Shown: piece after piece, positions 10,362 through 20,791 of the stretch | Layout of the letters: the number at the start of each line of letters is the position of its first letter | Position numbering within the stretch: position 1 is the first letter of the stretch | From: Haplomitrium mnioides | Lineage: Eukaryota > Marchantiophyta > Haplomitriopsida > Calobryales | DNA length: 44,258 nt | Assembly: GCA_049999725.1 (NCBI GenBank) | Contig: JBNGIS010020550.1 | Location: 1 to 44,258 of the forward strand | Direction: 5' to 3' | Program-made: the position numbers and the translations under genes | Notes under the pieces: model-generated | Told to the model about the DNA's origin: nothing | Database searches by the model: none | The model's input: only the letters and a program-made list of their open reading frames with translations

Positions 10362-12900
10362 CATAAAAAATAAATTTTTCACCTTTGCATATCAATATGC
10401 AATTGATTTTCTCTCTAGTTTGGTTTTTTGGGCATAAATAATCAAATTCTATCATAATTTTTTTTGTGGAAAGAATTGAAGGCTCATTCATTTTACAACA
10501 TCCAATCAACTAACATCTTCTTCTCATATTCTATTCTCTCTTTGTTTTTGTTCTCTACTTTCTAATTTCTCTTTCATCTTACGATTTTTTTTTTGGTAGT
10601 TGGTTTAGATAGTATTGCTAGCTAATATTATGTCTATTTTTTTCTCCCACTTCTATAAAAGTGGCAAAAATGTAAGACTTTAGATTTTCCTCTCGCATAA
10701 CTTGTGTCCACGGTTGGGAACACACAAGTCTGTGGTAAAGTGGTAGTAAGTTGTTAATACTAGCCATAATCTTTCTTAAAGGTCTACTGAAAGTGTTTGA
10801 CAAACACTATGCGCATCACCGCAATGCTTCTCTAGTTATCGAGCTAATTAATTAGTTTTTTTGGGGTTTTTTTGGTTTGTTTTTTGGTTGGGGTGGAAGT
10901 TGGGTTGTTAGTCTGTTCAATCTTTAGTGCATATCATCTTGATCAACTTTATGATTGGCTACAATTTTTTTGTAAGTATAGAGTTCTCTCAATACCTATA
11001 AAGATATTTCTCTTCAACAAACCTTTTTGTGATGAGACTATTCATAGGTGAACATTTGCTATATGGCATGCTAGCCCCAAGTAACTTTTATTAGAGCTAT
11101 ATGGTTCCACCATTTTTGGCAGGAATTTAGAGGAGGATTGGGATGTGACTAGACATTAGATTGGTGAAAAAGAAAGGTAAAGCAATAGAAAATGACTTGA
11201 GGCTATGTGCTTTTTGGAAGTTCATACCTCACTCTTGGCGCTTTCTTGAAGTGGGTATGTGGCATATTTTCTTAGTGGTTGACCCCATTCTGCAAATCTA
11301 TGAGGGAAGAGGAAGAATTGTTGACATAGTTTTTTTTTGTCTACAACAATCTAGATTCATTTTCACGTCAAAAAGAATTAGTGGTTACATTATTAGGTTG
11401 TGTCAATTTTGTTGGTTGTAATTACATTGGAGGGGCAAGTTCCTCTTATACCTATTTTTTTGGGTGTTTTTGATAAGGACAAGGGGTCTTTGAAGCTTAT
11501 GCCTCTTGTTGGAGAAAAGGTTTTTTTTTTTTCTCTTCTTGCTTTGTATTGAATTTTCACTTATTTGATGAGTTATTTCAACTTATATTGTTGGGGATTC
11601 AATTTATGAGATGTTGGATTTTGCATTACAACATATCTACATATGTTTGGATGTAGAGGGTATATTGAGCTAACCTCATTTTATGTAGCTCCACATTCTA
11701 GTTGGATGATTATATCTAATATGTAGTTCACCAAAGTTTTTAGACTAGAGCCAAGAATAAGACACTATGAGCATGGTCAACTAGAGGTTGTAGAAGCTAT
11801 AAAGGATCTTGTAACTTCTTCAATTGGGCATTTGAATCATAGACTGCCTACAAAGGCTTTCAGAAGCCAAAAGAGCCGTTTGAGAATGAGACTGCTGATA
11901 CTTTAGCCAATCAATGAGTCATTGGTCTTTGTCTCAAACAAGCGAAAAAAAGCTAGTACTTGAAGTGATTTCATTGCATCATTGATTGGTTAATATTTAT
12001 GATGAGAATCCAATTGACTAATTTAACATTATAACACAAAACAAAGACAAGAAGTGGGATTTCATAAATTATCAACCTTAATTATCTCTATACTACTTCA
12101 ATTATGGGAAAAACAATGATATCTTAAGAGTGATGGTTAATCAAGATGAATTGAGACTTTTTAAGAGTGGAGGCAATGCTACAAAAGGCAACTCAAAATG
12201 AAGAGTTTCTTACTATTATACAAGCTCTTCAACAAGTTAACTCAATGATGGTAGGAAACATACCTTTGTACAATAGTTCCGCAAGCCCATCATAGGAAGC
12301 ATACCTATTGAAACACATTATTGTTGTTGAAGATAAGGATTGTTTAGATGTCAATGAACTAAAAAAAATAGCTATCAAATCTAGCACAAAAGAGGCTCTT
12401 CTACCATGTAGAACATATCCAACTTTTGTCTTGAATCATCTAAAAAAGCAGAAAAATAAGTGTACGTATTTTAAAATTGCGCAACATTGTCTCTTTGGTT
12501 GGTTCAAACTTTACAAAAATACATGGTACTTGTGCTCTGGATCATGTTCTTGATGTAATGTTATTATGGAGAAATATTCAAAACACATGACAGCATTGGT
12601 GAAATGATTTCAAGTATGCTTTCATATGAAAATTTTGATTTTGTTTCTATGTCTTATGGATATTTGCACATGGTAACAATGATTGTAGCAATGAGTGAGA
12701 AGTGATTCTCCTCTATATCATGGGTCAAGAGGCTTGGCTTCAGAGGGCAACATGCCTTCTTTGTATTGTGGCTTAGATTGTAACGCTTCTTTATGGTCCT
12801 TCTCAGTAACAAGGCATAAGAGATAAAACGAGAGCCCAAAGTTTCTTTTTTTCTAAAGAAGAAACCTTTCCTTTTCAGACTTTGGACCTGAGTTTCATCC
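10362..12900. other. Unassigned AT-rich region with weak coding traces
   Basis: No recognisable gene. Two stretches look protein-like: an 86-codon frame at 11161-11421 (CAFWKFIPHSWRFLEVGMWH) and an interrupted frame around 11682-11890 (EPRIRHYEHGQLEVVEAIKD). An 81-codon frame at 12308-12553 is lysine- and cysteine-rich and unrecognised. They may belong to the 5' part of the LINE relic that follows or to another decayed element. I saw no repeats or promoter worth naming. Confidence 0.4.
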
Positions 12901-14101
12901 AACTCAGATTAATACTAATCTAGCTCCCTTTGATGGATTACTCATCCTTTCATCCAAGGAAATTTTGGTGCAAGACTAGAGAGATTTCTACCTCCTTTGA
13001 TTCTTTTATTTCCCTTCCCTTACATCCTCATAATTTGTATGTTAAACCATATGTAGAAATGGACATCTTGAGATGCATTTGTTATACGATTGATGGGGCT
13101 GTTTATGATCAGGAAGTAGAATACAAAGGTATCAATCTTCATTGTCTATAGTGCAAGAGCCTTCAACATTTTATTAAAGATTGTCCTCTAGAAGACATTG
13201 CTTGTTGGTGTTTGGCCTCTGTTGTGGCTTCCCTCTCTCAAATTGAGACTTCCCTCTTGTCTATGAAACTCCCCATTCTCCATTTTCCTCTTTTGTTCTA
13301 TCTTTGGACCTTTACCTCCCCCTCTCTCCACCTCCCCTCTTTCTCCTCTAGACTACCCTTCTCTTAGTGTAGTGTTCTTTCCCTTTCTTTGACCCTTCCT
13401 AACAGTCTTGGTTTCAAGTAGACAACACTCTCACTCCTCTAGTTTTCAACTGGAAATTAACTCTCTCTACTTTTTGGTCTCATCTTACATGAAGCTATTG
13501 TAGGTTCTCTAGCTTGGTAGCTTAGAATTGCCTCTAGAACAATTTGGTCTAGATGCAATGTTCAATTTCATAGTCATCGAGTTAACTATTTATATATCTC
13601 TTTCTCTTTATGTTATGAACAGACAACTAATCTTCATACTTCTCGAAGAACATAAATTTTCAGGAAAATCACACACGTTCTATTGTTACTATATCTAAAA
13701 AGAAGGAAAAAGTTTTACTTACAAAAGCAAAAGAAGTTAGTGGAAGACTTTAAGTAGTCAATTTGAGATTGAAAGTCTCAATGGTGAGGGCAAGTACAGT
13801 AGACAAAAAGATAATATGGATTATTCTCAAATTTCTAAGAACAAATAGAGTGCAATTTCTCAACATTTATACCTCTAATAAACCCTTAGCTAGGACCAAA
13901 TTCAGGGCTAATCTTCTCCATATTCTACTCCATAATGTTCATTAGATTATAGGTGGTGATTTTAACATAGTGGAACAATAGCCCACAGAGCAGAAGTAGA
14001 CCTACCTTTGGTGCATAATTACTAGTATGGCTCTTTTTTATTGGCTCTCTACGGGTTTGATATTTGGTTTTACCTACACTTAGTTCTATTCTTCTATTCC
14101 A
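12900..14101 (+). mobile_element. LINE (non-LTR retrotransposon) relic
   Basis: Two signatures in the expected order support this. First, an ORF1-like end with a CCHC knuckle: after VEYKGINLHCL comes a stop and CKSLQHFIKDCP (about 13115-13185), giving C-x2-C-x4-H-x4-C. Second, an AP-endonuclease piece: VQFLNIYTSNKPLARTKF (13850-13903) followed by IIGGDFNIVEQ (about 13947-13979). GGDFN is the familiar endonuclease motif of plant L1-type elements. The reverse transcriptase would fall in or beyond the N gap and is not seen. All frames are broken. Confidence 0.65.
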
Positions 14102-14501
14102 NNNNNNNNNNNNNNNNNNNNNNNNNNNNNNNNNNNNNNNNNNNNNNNNNNNNNNNNNNNNNNNNNNNNNNNNNNNNNNNNNNNNNNNNNNNNNNNNNNN
14201 NNNNNNNNNNNNNNNNNNNNNNNNNNNNNNNNNNNNNNNNNNNNNNNNNNNNNNNNNNNNNNNNNNNNNNNNNNNNNNNNNNNNNNNNNNNNNNNNNNNN
14301 NNNNNNNNNNNNNNNNNNNNNNNNNNNNNNNNNNNNNNNNNNNNNNNNNNNNNNNNNNNNNNNNNNNNNNNNNNNNNNNNNNNNNNNNNNNNNNNNNNNN
14401 NNNNNNNNNNNNNNNNNNNNNNNNNNNNNNNNNNNNNNNNNNNNNNNNNNNNNNNNNNNNNNNNNNNNNNNNNNNNNNNNNNNNNNNNNNNNNNNNNNNN
14501 N
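14102..14501. other. Assembly gap of 400 N
   Basis: Exactly 400 N, equal in length to the gap at 28572, so a placeholder and not a measured size. Confidence 0.98.
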
Positions 14502-14944
14502 GTTTTGATTTTATTTGTTAGTTTTATGCTTTGCAAGTATTTAGTCTTTTTTTTAGGTAGATTTTATTTTAGGGAGGTGGGGGGCTCAAGGCTGGTATGG
14601 GTCTTTTTTCTATTCTATTTTCTATTGTTCTTATATATGATTTTATTTCTAACTCTTTCTTTGTAATTTCAAGTTACTTATGTGCAAATAGCTGCAGCCT
14701 TCTTGTAAAAATTTATGATGCTTTCGTAAAGATCAAGGATATGATGAAAGTTTGCTAGTCTAGCATGCAATTTTCCTATTACACATATCTCAAAGCAAGT
14801 GCAAGCATTGTGATCTTTGAGTTATAACAAGCAATGCCTCTTTAGGCTTTTGTACTACTTTGGAGTATCTCTCTTACCAAATTAAGGGTCTAGGGTCAAT
14901 ATTAGTTAAACCCTAAACCCATATCATTTGTTGTTCATGATAAA
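14502..14944. other. Non-coding DNA between gap and transposase-like copy 2
   Basis: T-rich sequence, perhaps the tail of the LINE relic, then unassigned DNA. Two telomere-like units (aaaccctaaaccc) lie near 14906-14918 and look incidental. Homology of copy 2 to copy 1 starts at about 14945, so a rearrangement removed the catalytic part of copy 2. Confidence 0.5.
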
Positions 14945-17514
14945 GAAACAATTGGCGATTTTATTTGACTGCATCATCACAAAACGTGAAAGACATAAAA
15001 GTAGTTTAGTAAAATATATGTTGATGTTTGGAACTTCAAAAATAAACCTCATGTGCTAAAAATATTCAAATCATCTTAAACAAATGTTTGGATTAGTAGA
15101 AGTGAAAATTTTGTAAAAGATTAAAAATAAACTTGAGGTAGTTTAAATAAAGGAAAATTTGTTTAACTTAAAATAAACAAAAGTTTTAAAAGGAGAAAAA
15201 CAAGATTCACAAACTAGAACTATAGTTTCAAAGGTAGCTTGGACTCTTTGTTTGCAAAAGATAAAAGCAATCAGAACACATCCTATATGCGCATAGGATG
15301 AGTGGAGACAATAACTGATCATATGCGCCCATAAGACCAAAGCAACAACACCAATATCATGGCTTGCTTTGACTGTTGTCGCGATTAGTTTTACAAGAAA
15401 CAAGAACAAAGCCTATGCGTGCCTAAGATTTGCAAACAACAAAAACAGTTCTTACTATTGTTTTTCTAGCAAAGAGCTCTTGATTCTAAGCAACAAAGCA
15501 AAACTTGTTGCAAGTTTAAGGTCACCACCAATAATCAGATTCATTTTCTTGCTTTATTTGACTGTAGACAAGGTTTATATTCAAACTAAAATCAATAGAC
15601 CATATGCGAGCATAGACTCTCTTCTCACAACTCAAGTTGCTAAGAACTATTTGACTCAAATCTTGTTTGCTAAACAACTTAACAAAACAAATATCTTTTG
15701 GCACTAAGTTGAGAAAACATAACATTTCTAGAACTAAGCTTTGAGTCTCAAATAACGAGCATGGATTAATCAAAGGTTTCAAAAGAGAACAAATTTGTTA
15801 CCTTTGTCGGACTCCAAGACATATTTTTCTGGCATTGATTTTATTTTTTTGCATGTTTCACAAACAACAAATCTATTGGGGTTTTGGAATTTTTACATTT
15901 GGAAAGTGAGTTCTCCAATGTTTTGTGAAACTCGAGAAATTAATAATACCATGGGGATCTTTCTCTTTCAAATAAATTGTGTAGTAGTTATAAACTTCCC
16001 ATTTTGTAAAATTCTTGAGCAAGTTATAAACTTCGTGAGTGGGCATCCTCTCATAGTGTCCCTAAAAAAATTGTCCATCCACTTATGGACAAAAAACTTC
16101 TTTAGCAGATAATTCTCTTTTTCCAAAAATGTCTCTAGGATCTACGCTTTTGAGATTTTTAATCCTTTGGATTCTATCATTCCCTACTGATAATATTTCA
16201 GACAATGGCGCTGCCAAGCAGAGTAAACCAATTGTCAACATCATAGTCTTTTCTTGGTATTCCCCATTGCAGTGTGATGTCTCAATTCTTCGTGTTTTGT
16301 CAAAAATACATTTCTCTCACATTTTTCAAAAAATCTGTCTTGCATAACAACAAGCAATTATTTCGACAACATGAAATTCTCTTCAATTTAGAAATTGACA
16401 TTAGGTCAAGCTTTTTCTTCACAAAGCTCTTGTCAAGATTGACTTCTCTCAAAGAATTTTCATATAAAGTGTTTACCTATTTGGGTTTTGGCCCAAGCAA
16501 AGAATTCTTATGTTGTGTTGGTCGATTCGGTCTGTAGGCAAATCCAACCATAGGAGATAATTCATCGTCTTAAAGATCTTGATCATTATCATAAACACTC
16601 TTTGTTCCTTCACAAAATGTTTTCGAATGATGAGATACTCCTTGAGGATTGAGAGAACTGCACCATTCCAAAATGGAATCTTGATCAATATCTCAAACAC
16701 TAGGAAATATTTTTTGCAATATAATCGATGCTCTTCGCGATAACTCCAAAAAAAAAATTGATTGATTGAAACTCTTTGCTAGAATCATTTCCCAAGCTGT
16801 CATATGAAGACTCCTCCAAAAGAATTCGGTTTGTTTCAAATTTTGAAGTCTCATTGCGAGGTCCAACTTGAATTGAAATCACTCATTGTTTGAGTGGTGT
16901 TATCAGTAACATCAATTCATTTCCAAAATTGAAACTGTCCATAGACTGTATGCTTTTTGTGTTTTGGACAAACACACTTTGATCATGCATATCAAGGTCT
17001 CCCTCAGATGAAGATGAAGAAAGGTTCACAACTGTCTAGAAATTCTACGTTGGACGTCTTTCTGTTGATCTGTTGGAGTAGTCAAAAGAAAGATTCAGCT
17101 TTGACCGCTTGATTGATAACAAAGACCTTGTGCCTACAAAATTTTGTTTCTTTAGTTCTCTGCGAGCACTAGATTCCCTCTTTGATTCTTTGCTTGCAAG
17201 TTGTTCACTCCTTAATCTTATGCATGGATTGGATTCACTCCTTGACCCTATGCATGAATAGGGTTCAATCCCTAATCCTATCTCCGCATAGGGTTCACCT
17301 TCTCGATCTTCTTGGACGGAGCTATTTGATTCAATAGAAGCCATCATTTTCCTCAATATACTCGCCATCATACTTGACACTTTTGGTAGTCCATCGCTTA
17401 CCTCCAAAGAGAAAGGTTTGAACAAATCTCACGTTGTCGGTCAGAAGTAGCACTTTTCTATGAACATAAATCTTGAAATTCTAACCTTTTCTTGCCTTTA
17501 GAAACTCCACCCAT
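14945..17514 (-). pseudogene. DUF7869-type transposase-like gene, copy 2 (N-terminal part)
   Basis: Likely start is the ATG at 17514, giving MGGVSKGKKRLEFQDLCS, about 165 bp downstream of a minus-strand TATA box. Next come EVSDGLPKVSSMMASILRK, a run of 10-residue repeats (ARIGSRxxxx type, 17310-17180), a KRSKLNLSFDYS block, an acidic Ser-rich region, and the Cys-rich RISCCRNNCLLLCKTDFLK (about 16400-16345). Then FTLLGSAIV, a WMDNFF-like block, and NRFVVCETCKKIKS (about 15880-15840) before an intron. Only about 24 bp of the catalytic exon remains. Frameshifts and stops are many. It is oriented head-to-head with the methyltransferase gene. Confidence 0.75.
14969..15801 (-). other. Intron of transposase-like copy 2, with palindromes
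   Basis: Minus-strand donor GTAACA at 15801 and acceptor gatgcag ending at 14969. It matches the intron of copy 1. Palindromes include CATCCTATATGCGCATAGGATG-type (15279-15300), sites near 15319-15335 and 15411-15426, and CATATGCGAGCATAG (15601-15615). Confidence 0.65.
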
Positions 17515-17962
17515 TTATAACGCTCACTAAAAGTCAACTATTTTAACAAATGTTGTCAAACTCTTACAACCTATCTAGAATATGTATTTTTAAAGAGAAT
17601 TCTCTAAAAAGACAGAATTGGGATATTTTTGTGATGAAAATGAAAAGAAGAAACTAGAAAGATGAAAACGAGTGATGATTTATATACAAACTTTTTTTCT
17701 ACACCATGTAAACCTACGTGTCAAGAGCTCAGCGAATCATTTTTTAGGGGGAAAAAGGTATTTTTTGAAATTTAGGTATAAAAGAAGCGTCAATGGAAAG
17801 TTTCTTTCCATTGTTGTGAGTTCACATTCTAGTTTTTGTTTTCTTGTCATCATTTTTTTTGTATTTTCTTATTATTTTGCCATTTTTAGCCATTTGATTT
17901 TTGTGAACTTTTGTTCATAAGATTTTTCACCTAAAATTCTACTAGTTTTTACTTTCGGGAAA
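17515..17962. promoter_or_regulatory. Compact divergent promoter between the two cassette genes
   Basis: A TATA box for the minus-strand gene (gtatataaa, 17679-17687) and one for the plus-strand gene (tataaaa, 17777-17783) lie about 90 bp apart, facing outward. Between them is an ACGTGTC motif (about 17724-17731, ABRE/G-box core type). The plus-strand leader to ATG 17963 is T-rich and free of recognisable elements. No experimental support; the call rests on spacing and gene orientation. Confidence 0.5.
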
Positions 17963-18075
17963 ATGGCACTATAGGTCAATGTTTCCAAACCTGCTCAACC
18001 AAAGTTTTACACGTATTCAACCTCTTTGCAAAAAAGAGAAAGGCGATGGAGACAATCAAAGCTTCAAAAAAGAAG

Positions 18076-18080
18076 ACGTC
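18076..18080. repeat. Left target-site duplication of gypsy D (ACGTC)
   Basis: ACGTC before the 5' LTR and CCGTC at 24316-24320 after the 3' LTR match at 4 of 5 bases. Removing the element plus one copy restores the methyltransferase reading frame. Confidence 0.8.
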
Positions 18081-18680
18081 TGTAACGGTCAGTAACTTTA
18101 GTAAGCAACAACTAAAAAAACTAGCAACAACTATATCTAGAAAGCCATTACTAAGTTAGAGTATCAAAAAACGAGTGCTATTATAGAAAAAGTGACACCT
18201 AGCAAGAGGAGAGAAAGTCAACGAATTAAAGTGAGTGCTATTTACATGTGGCAAGAGGAGAGGAAGTCAACGAATTAAAGTGAAAGAAATGGCACTTTAG
18301 AAGAGGATAAGGACACGTGACAAGCGGAGGATTAAAGCAAATAGAAGGTTCTAAGATAAGGACACATGGCAAAAGAAGAACTAAAGAGAAATGGAAGGTT
18401 CTAAAGATAAGGACATGTGGTAGAAGGAGAATAAAAGTAAAGGGTGGTTCAATCAATGAGAGAGGAAAAATGGTGGTCCAATTAGAAAAGAATAGAAAAG
18501 GAACCAATGGGGTTTCGCCACCTATGCAAGCAAAGTGCCTTTCACTTAGTATATAAAGAAGGGAGAGGGCCTTGTTGGGCATCTCTTACCTGTGAGTTCT
18601 TGAAGTTCTTTATGCGCCACTCTTGTATGTGTTGTGTTTGTGCTAATTTTTGGTGTGTAATGTATGTGTGTAGTATTACA
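18081..18680 (+). repeat. 5' LTR of element D
   Basis: TGTAACGGTC to TAGTATTACA. It contains a TATA box in agtatataaagaaggg (about 18549-18562) and ~50-bp tandem modules with CACGTG / CACATG cores at 18307-18425. A ~22-bp insertion relative to the 3' LTR lies near 18190-18215. Confidence 0.93.
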
Positions 18681-18681
18681 A

Positions 18682-18693
18682 TGGTATTAGAGC
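18682..18693 (+). other. Primer binding site TGGTATTAGAGC
   Basis: One base after the LTR. It differs at one position from TGGTATCAGAGC, complementary to initiator Met tRNA. Confidence 0.88.
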
Positions 18694-18748
18694 TTGGTCT
18701 TCTCTAAAGAAGTGTGGACTACCCCCCTTTGGAGAAGCACTAAAGACC

Positions 18749-18867
18749 TCTTAGAGTAGTGGAATCTCCACTTTGCATGAACTCTAAGAGAGTCGAACTT
18801 TTAAGTTTTCATGAATAAAGGATAACGGATATCCTATCCTTTATAAATGAAGATAAGAAGTTTGACT
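18749..18867 (+). other. Two stem-loops in the element D leader
   Basis: Hairpin 1: TCTTAGAGT (18749-18757) with ACTCTAAGA (18781-18789), enclosing AGTGGA/TCCACT (18758-18763 and 18767-18772). Hairpin 2: AGTCGAACTT (18791-18800) with AAGTTTGACT (18858-18867, one G-U pair), enclosing TAAAGGATA/TATCCTTTA (18816-18824 and 18835-18843). The position between PBS and gag suggests RNA packaging or dimerisation, which is inference. Confidence 0.6.
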
Positions 18868-18884
18868 TGACACTATGATAGCTA

Positions 18885-19100
18885 ATGGATAGAGGAGCAT
18901 TTGTACCTCTTAGAATTCCTCTATTGAATCCCTTTAATATTCGTGTGTTTAACATTGACAAACATTTCTTTCGTCAAATTTTAGTGCATAATTTTGGAGA
19001 TGATTTTATGGTTTTTGTAATGGCATCAAGAGAGCCTGTTATCTTACCTGTAGTAAACTATGGTGCTATGTGGAAGTGTTTTATTCATGTTTTATGGTAG
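18885..19100 (+). CDS. Conserved leader ORF upstream of gag (71 codons)
   Basis: ATG 18885 to a TAG at 19098, starting MDRGAFVPLRIPLLNPFNIR and containing NIDKHFFRQILVHNFGDDFM. The same segment recurs in decayed form after the PBS of element H (about 40745-40925), which argues for selection on the protein or shared ancestry of this leader. I do not recognise the family. No membrane segment or zinc motif is clear. It may be an N-terminal extension of gag or an independent small protein. Confidence 0.55.
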   Translation: MDRGAFVPLRIPLLNPFNIRVFNIDKHFFRQILVHNFGDDFMVFVMASREPVILPVVNYGAMWKCFIHVLW

Positions 19101-19340
19101 GTAGAAAATGGATTTGAACCAAGCTCCTCTAGACGAGTTCAACTCCAAGTGCCATATTTCTATTCGAATAACGCCCAAACAAACGCAACAAGATTTCCTT
19201 ATTTGTAAGTTTGGAGAGAGGTTTTGTGAGTAAGTGCTAGCCTCAACTAAACCTTTTATTTTACCTATTCTACATAATTGGAATGTGTATATATTTGTTT
19301 TTGTATAAGTCACTCGTAGCTAAGTTGTGACAGAAAAACC

Positions 19341-20335
19341 ATGGAGGCAAACTCTAGCAATCGAGAAGAAGGAGCTTGGATGATGGCCAAGTTGGAGGAG
19401 CTTCAAGCAGCTCTTATAGCAAGTCAACAACAAACAAACATGCTGATGGGAGAAATGGTGAAAATACGACTACAACAAGAGAATGGAGAAGGAAGTCAGG
19501 AAACCTTGCTACAAAAGATGAACAAGTCGTATAAAGTGGAGCCTTATAGAGGAAGTCGCATGGTTGGTGTTGTAGAAGGGTGGGTTTATCGAATGGAGGT
19601 TCACATGTCATACTATCCACATGCTTCGGATTTGGAGAAAGGATTATTTGCAAGGTCATTTTTAATTGAGCATGCATCCATTTGGCTATAAGGATGGGAA
19701 TGGCAGAAAAATGCACGAGGAGAACAATTGTTGTGGAGTGCTCTAAAAGAAGGTTTGCTACAAAACTTCAAAGCCATAGACTCTATTCTAACTGCAAGAA
19801 CCAAGCTTTGGGAGTTAGAGCAACAAGGAAGCGTTGCAAGATATATTGAAGAGGTTCAGAGCCTACAAGTTCAAATTGAGGATATGAGTTCAGCCGAGAC
19901 CCTTGACAAGTTTCTACAAGGATTGAAGAGAAAGATTCGAGGGGAAGTGATGATGCGCAACCCAAAAGATGTTAATGAAGCTATCTTGTTTGTGTAGAGA
20001 ATTGAAGGAACGCTAGGGATTGTGCAAACAGGAGGGAATTATGACCCCAGATCTATGGAGTTGGGAAACATAAGAAGAAGATACCTCAATTGCCAAAATC
20101 ACCAATAAGGAGGGCTCCATATTGCTAGAGATAGGAGGATGGAAGAGAGGCGAGAAACTAGAACATGCTATAATTGTGGTCAAATATGACACATTGCACC
20201 AAATTGCAGAGCGATACGACGCAATTAAGAGCGAGTGCTTCGACGACCTCTTCACAATATCAACAATGAAGAAGATCAAGAATGTCAGGGAAACGATAGG
20301 AACCAATAAAAAAACCTCATGATTTTGCTGGAATG
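19341..20335 (+). pseudogene. Element D gag with CCHC zinc knuckle
   Basis: One frame from ATG 19341 carries the whole gag, with stops at 19689, 19995, about 20106 and inside the knuckle. Landmarks: an N-terminal coiled-coil-like EELQAALIASQQQTNMLMGE, KVEPYRGSRMVGVVEGWVYR (about 19536-19596), the gag core with ELEQQGSVARYIEEVQSL, and CYNCGQI(stop)HIAPNC (20166-20207), a C-x2-C-x4-H-x4-C knuckle for nucleic-acid binding. The product would form the capsid and nucleocapsid of a particle. Four to six stops make it inactive. Confidence 0.85.
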
Positions 20336-20379
20336 AAGAAGAAAGGCGAGGGAAAAAGTCGACAAAGTTGAATATGTCA

Positions 20380-20749
20380 GGTAGAAAAACAAAAAAATGG
20401 AGGATTAATTGTAGTTGATGGGTGGATGGAAGGATTTCCAATAAAGACTTTGGTGGATTCCAGAGCAGAAGAAAATTATTTATCACAAGCAATGGCACTA
20501 AAGTTGAAGTTACCCCTTGAGGAAGAAGAGCATGAGGTAGTTAAAATGGCAAACGGACAAAGCGAGCCAATTGGAAGATTATCTCAACATATATCTTTAC
20601 ATATGGGAAACTATCAAGAAGAGCTTGAATGGAAGATCACAACCTTAGCAAGATATGATGCCATTTTGGGAATGAAGTGGTTGAGAAGACATAACCCGCA
20701 AGTTGACTGGCAAAAGAAGAGTCTCATAACACCTCAATGGAAGATTTAG
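20380..20749 (+). pseudogene. Element D aspartic protease
   Basis: The 107-codon frame from 20426 has TLVDSRAEENYLSQAMALKL, an LxxANG-like VVKMANGQSEPIG flap region, and DAILGMKWLRRHNPQVDWQ at the C-terminus, the usual ILGMxWL end of gypsy proteases. The catalytic D-S-G is D-S-R (20456-20464). Confidence 0.8.
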
Positions 20750-20791
20750 AGAGATCGTGTATGACCTCATTCAAGGAAACTACCTCTATAT

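Noticed and set aside
13925-14666. Frames of 155-203 codons across the gap
   Set aside because: Most of their length is N.
14906-14918. Interstitial telomere repeat
   Set aside because: Only two aaaccct units, expected by chance in AT-rich plant DNA.
18238-18582. Minus-strand 114-codon frame in the LTR of element D (and its twin at 23871-24140)
   Set aside because: Antisense of ~50-bp LTR repeats; the frame follows repeat structure only.
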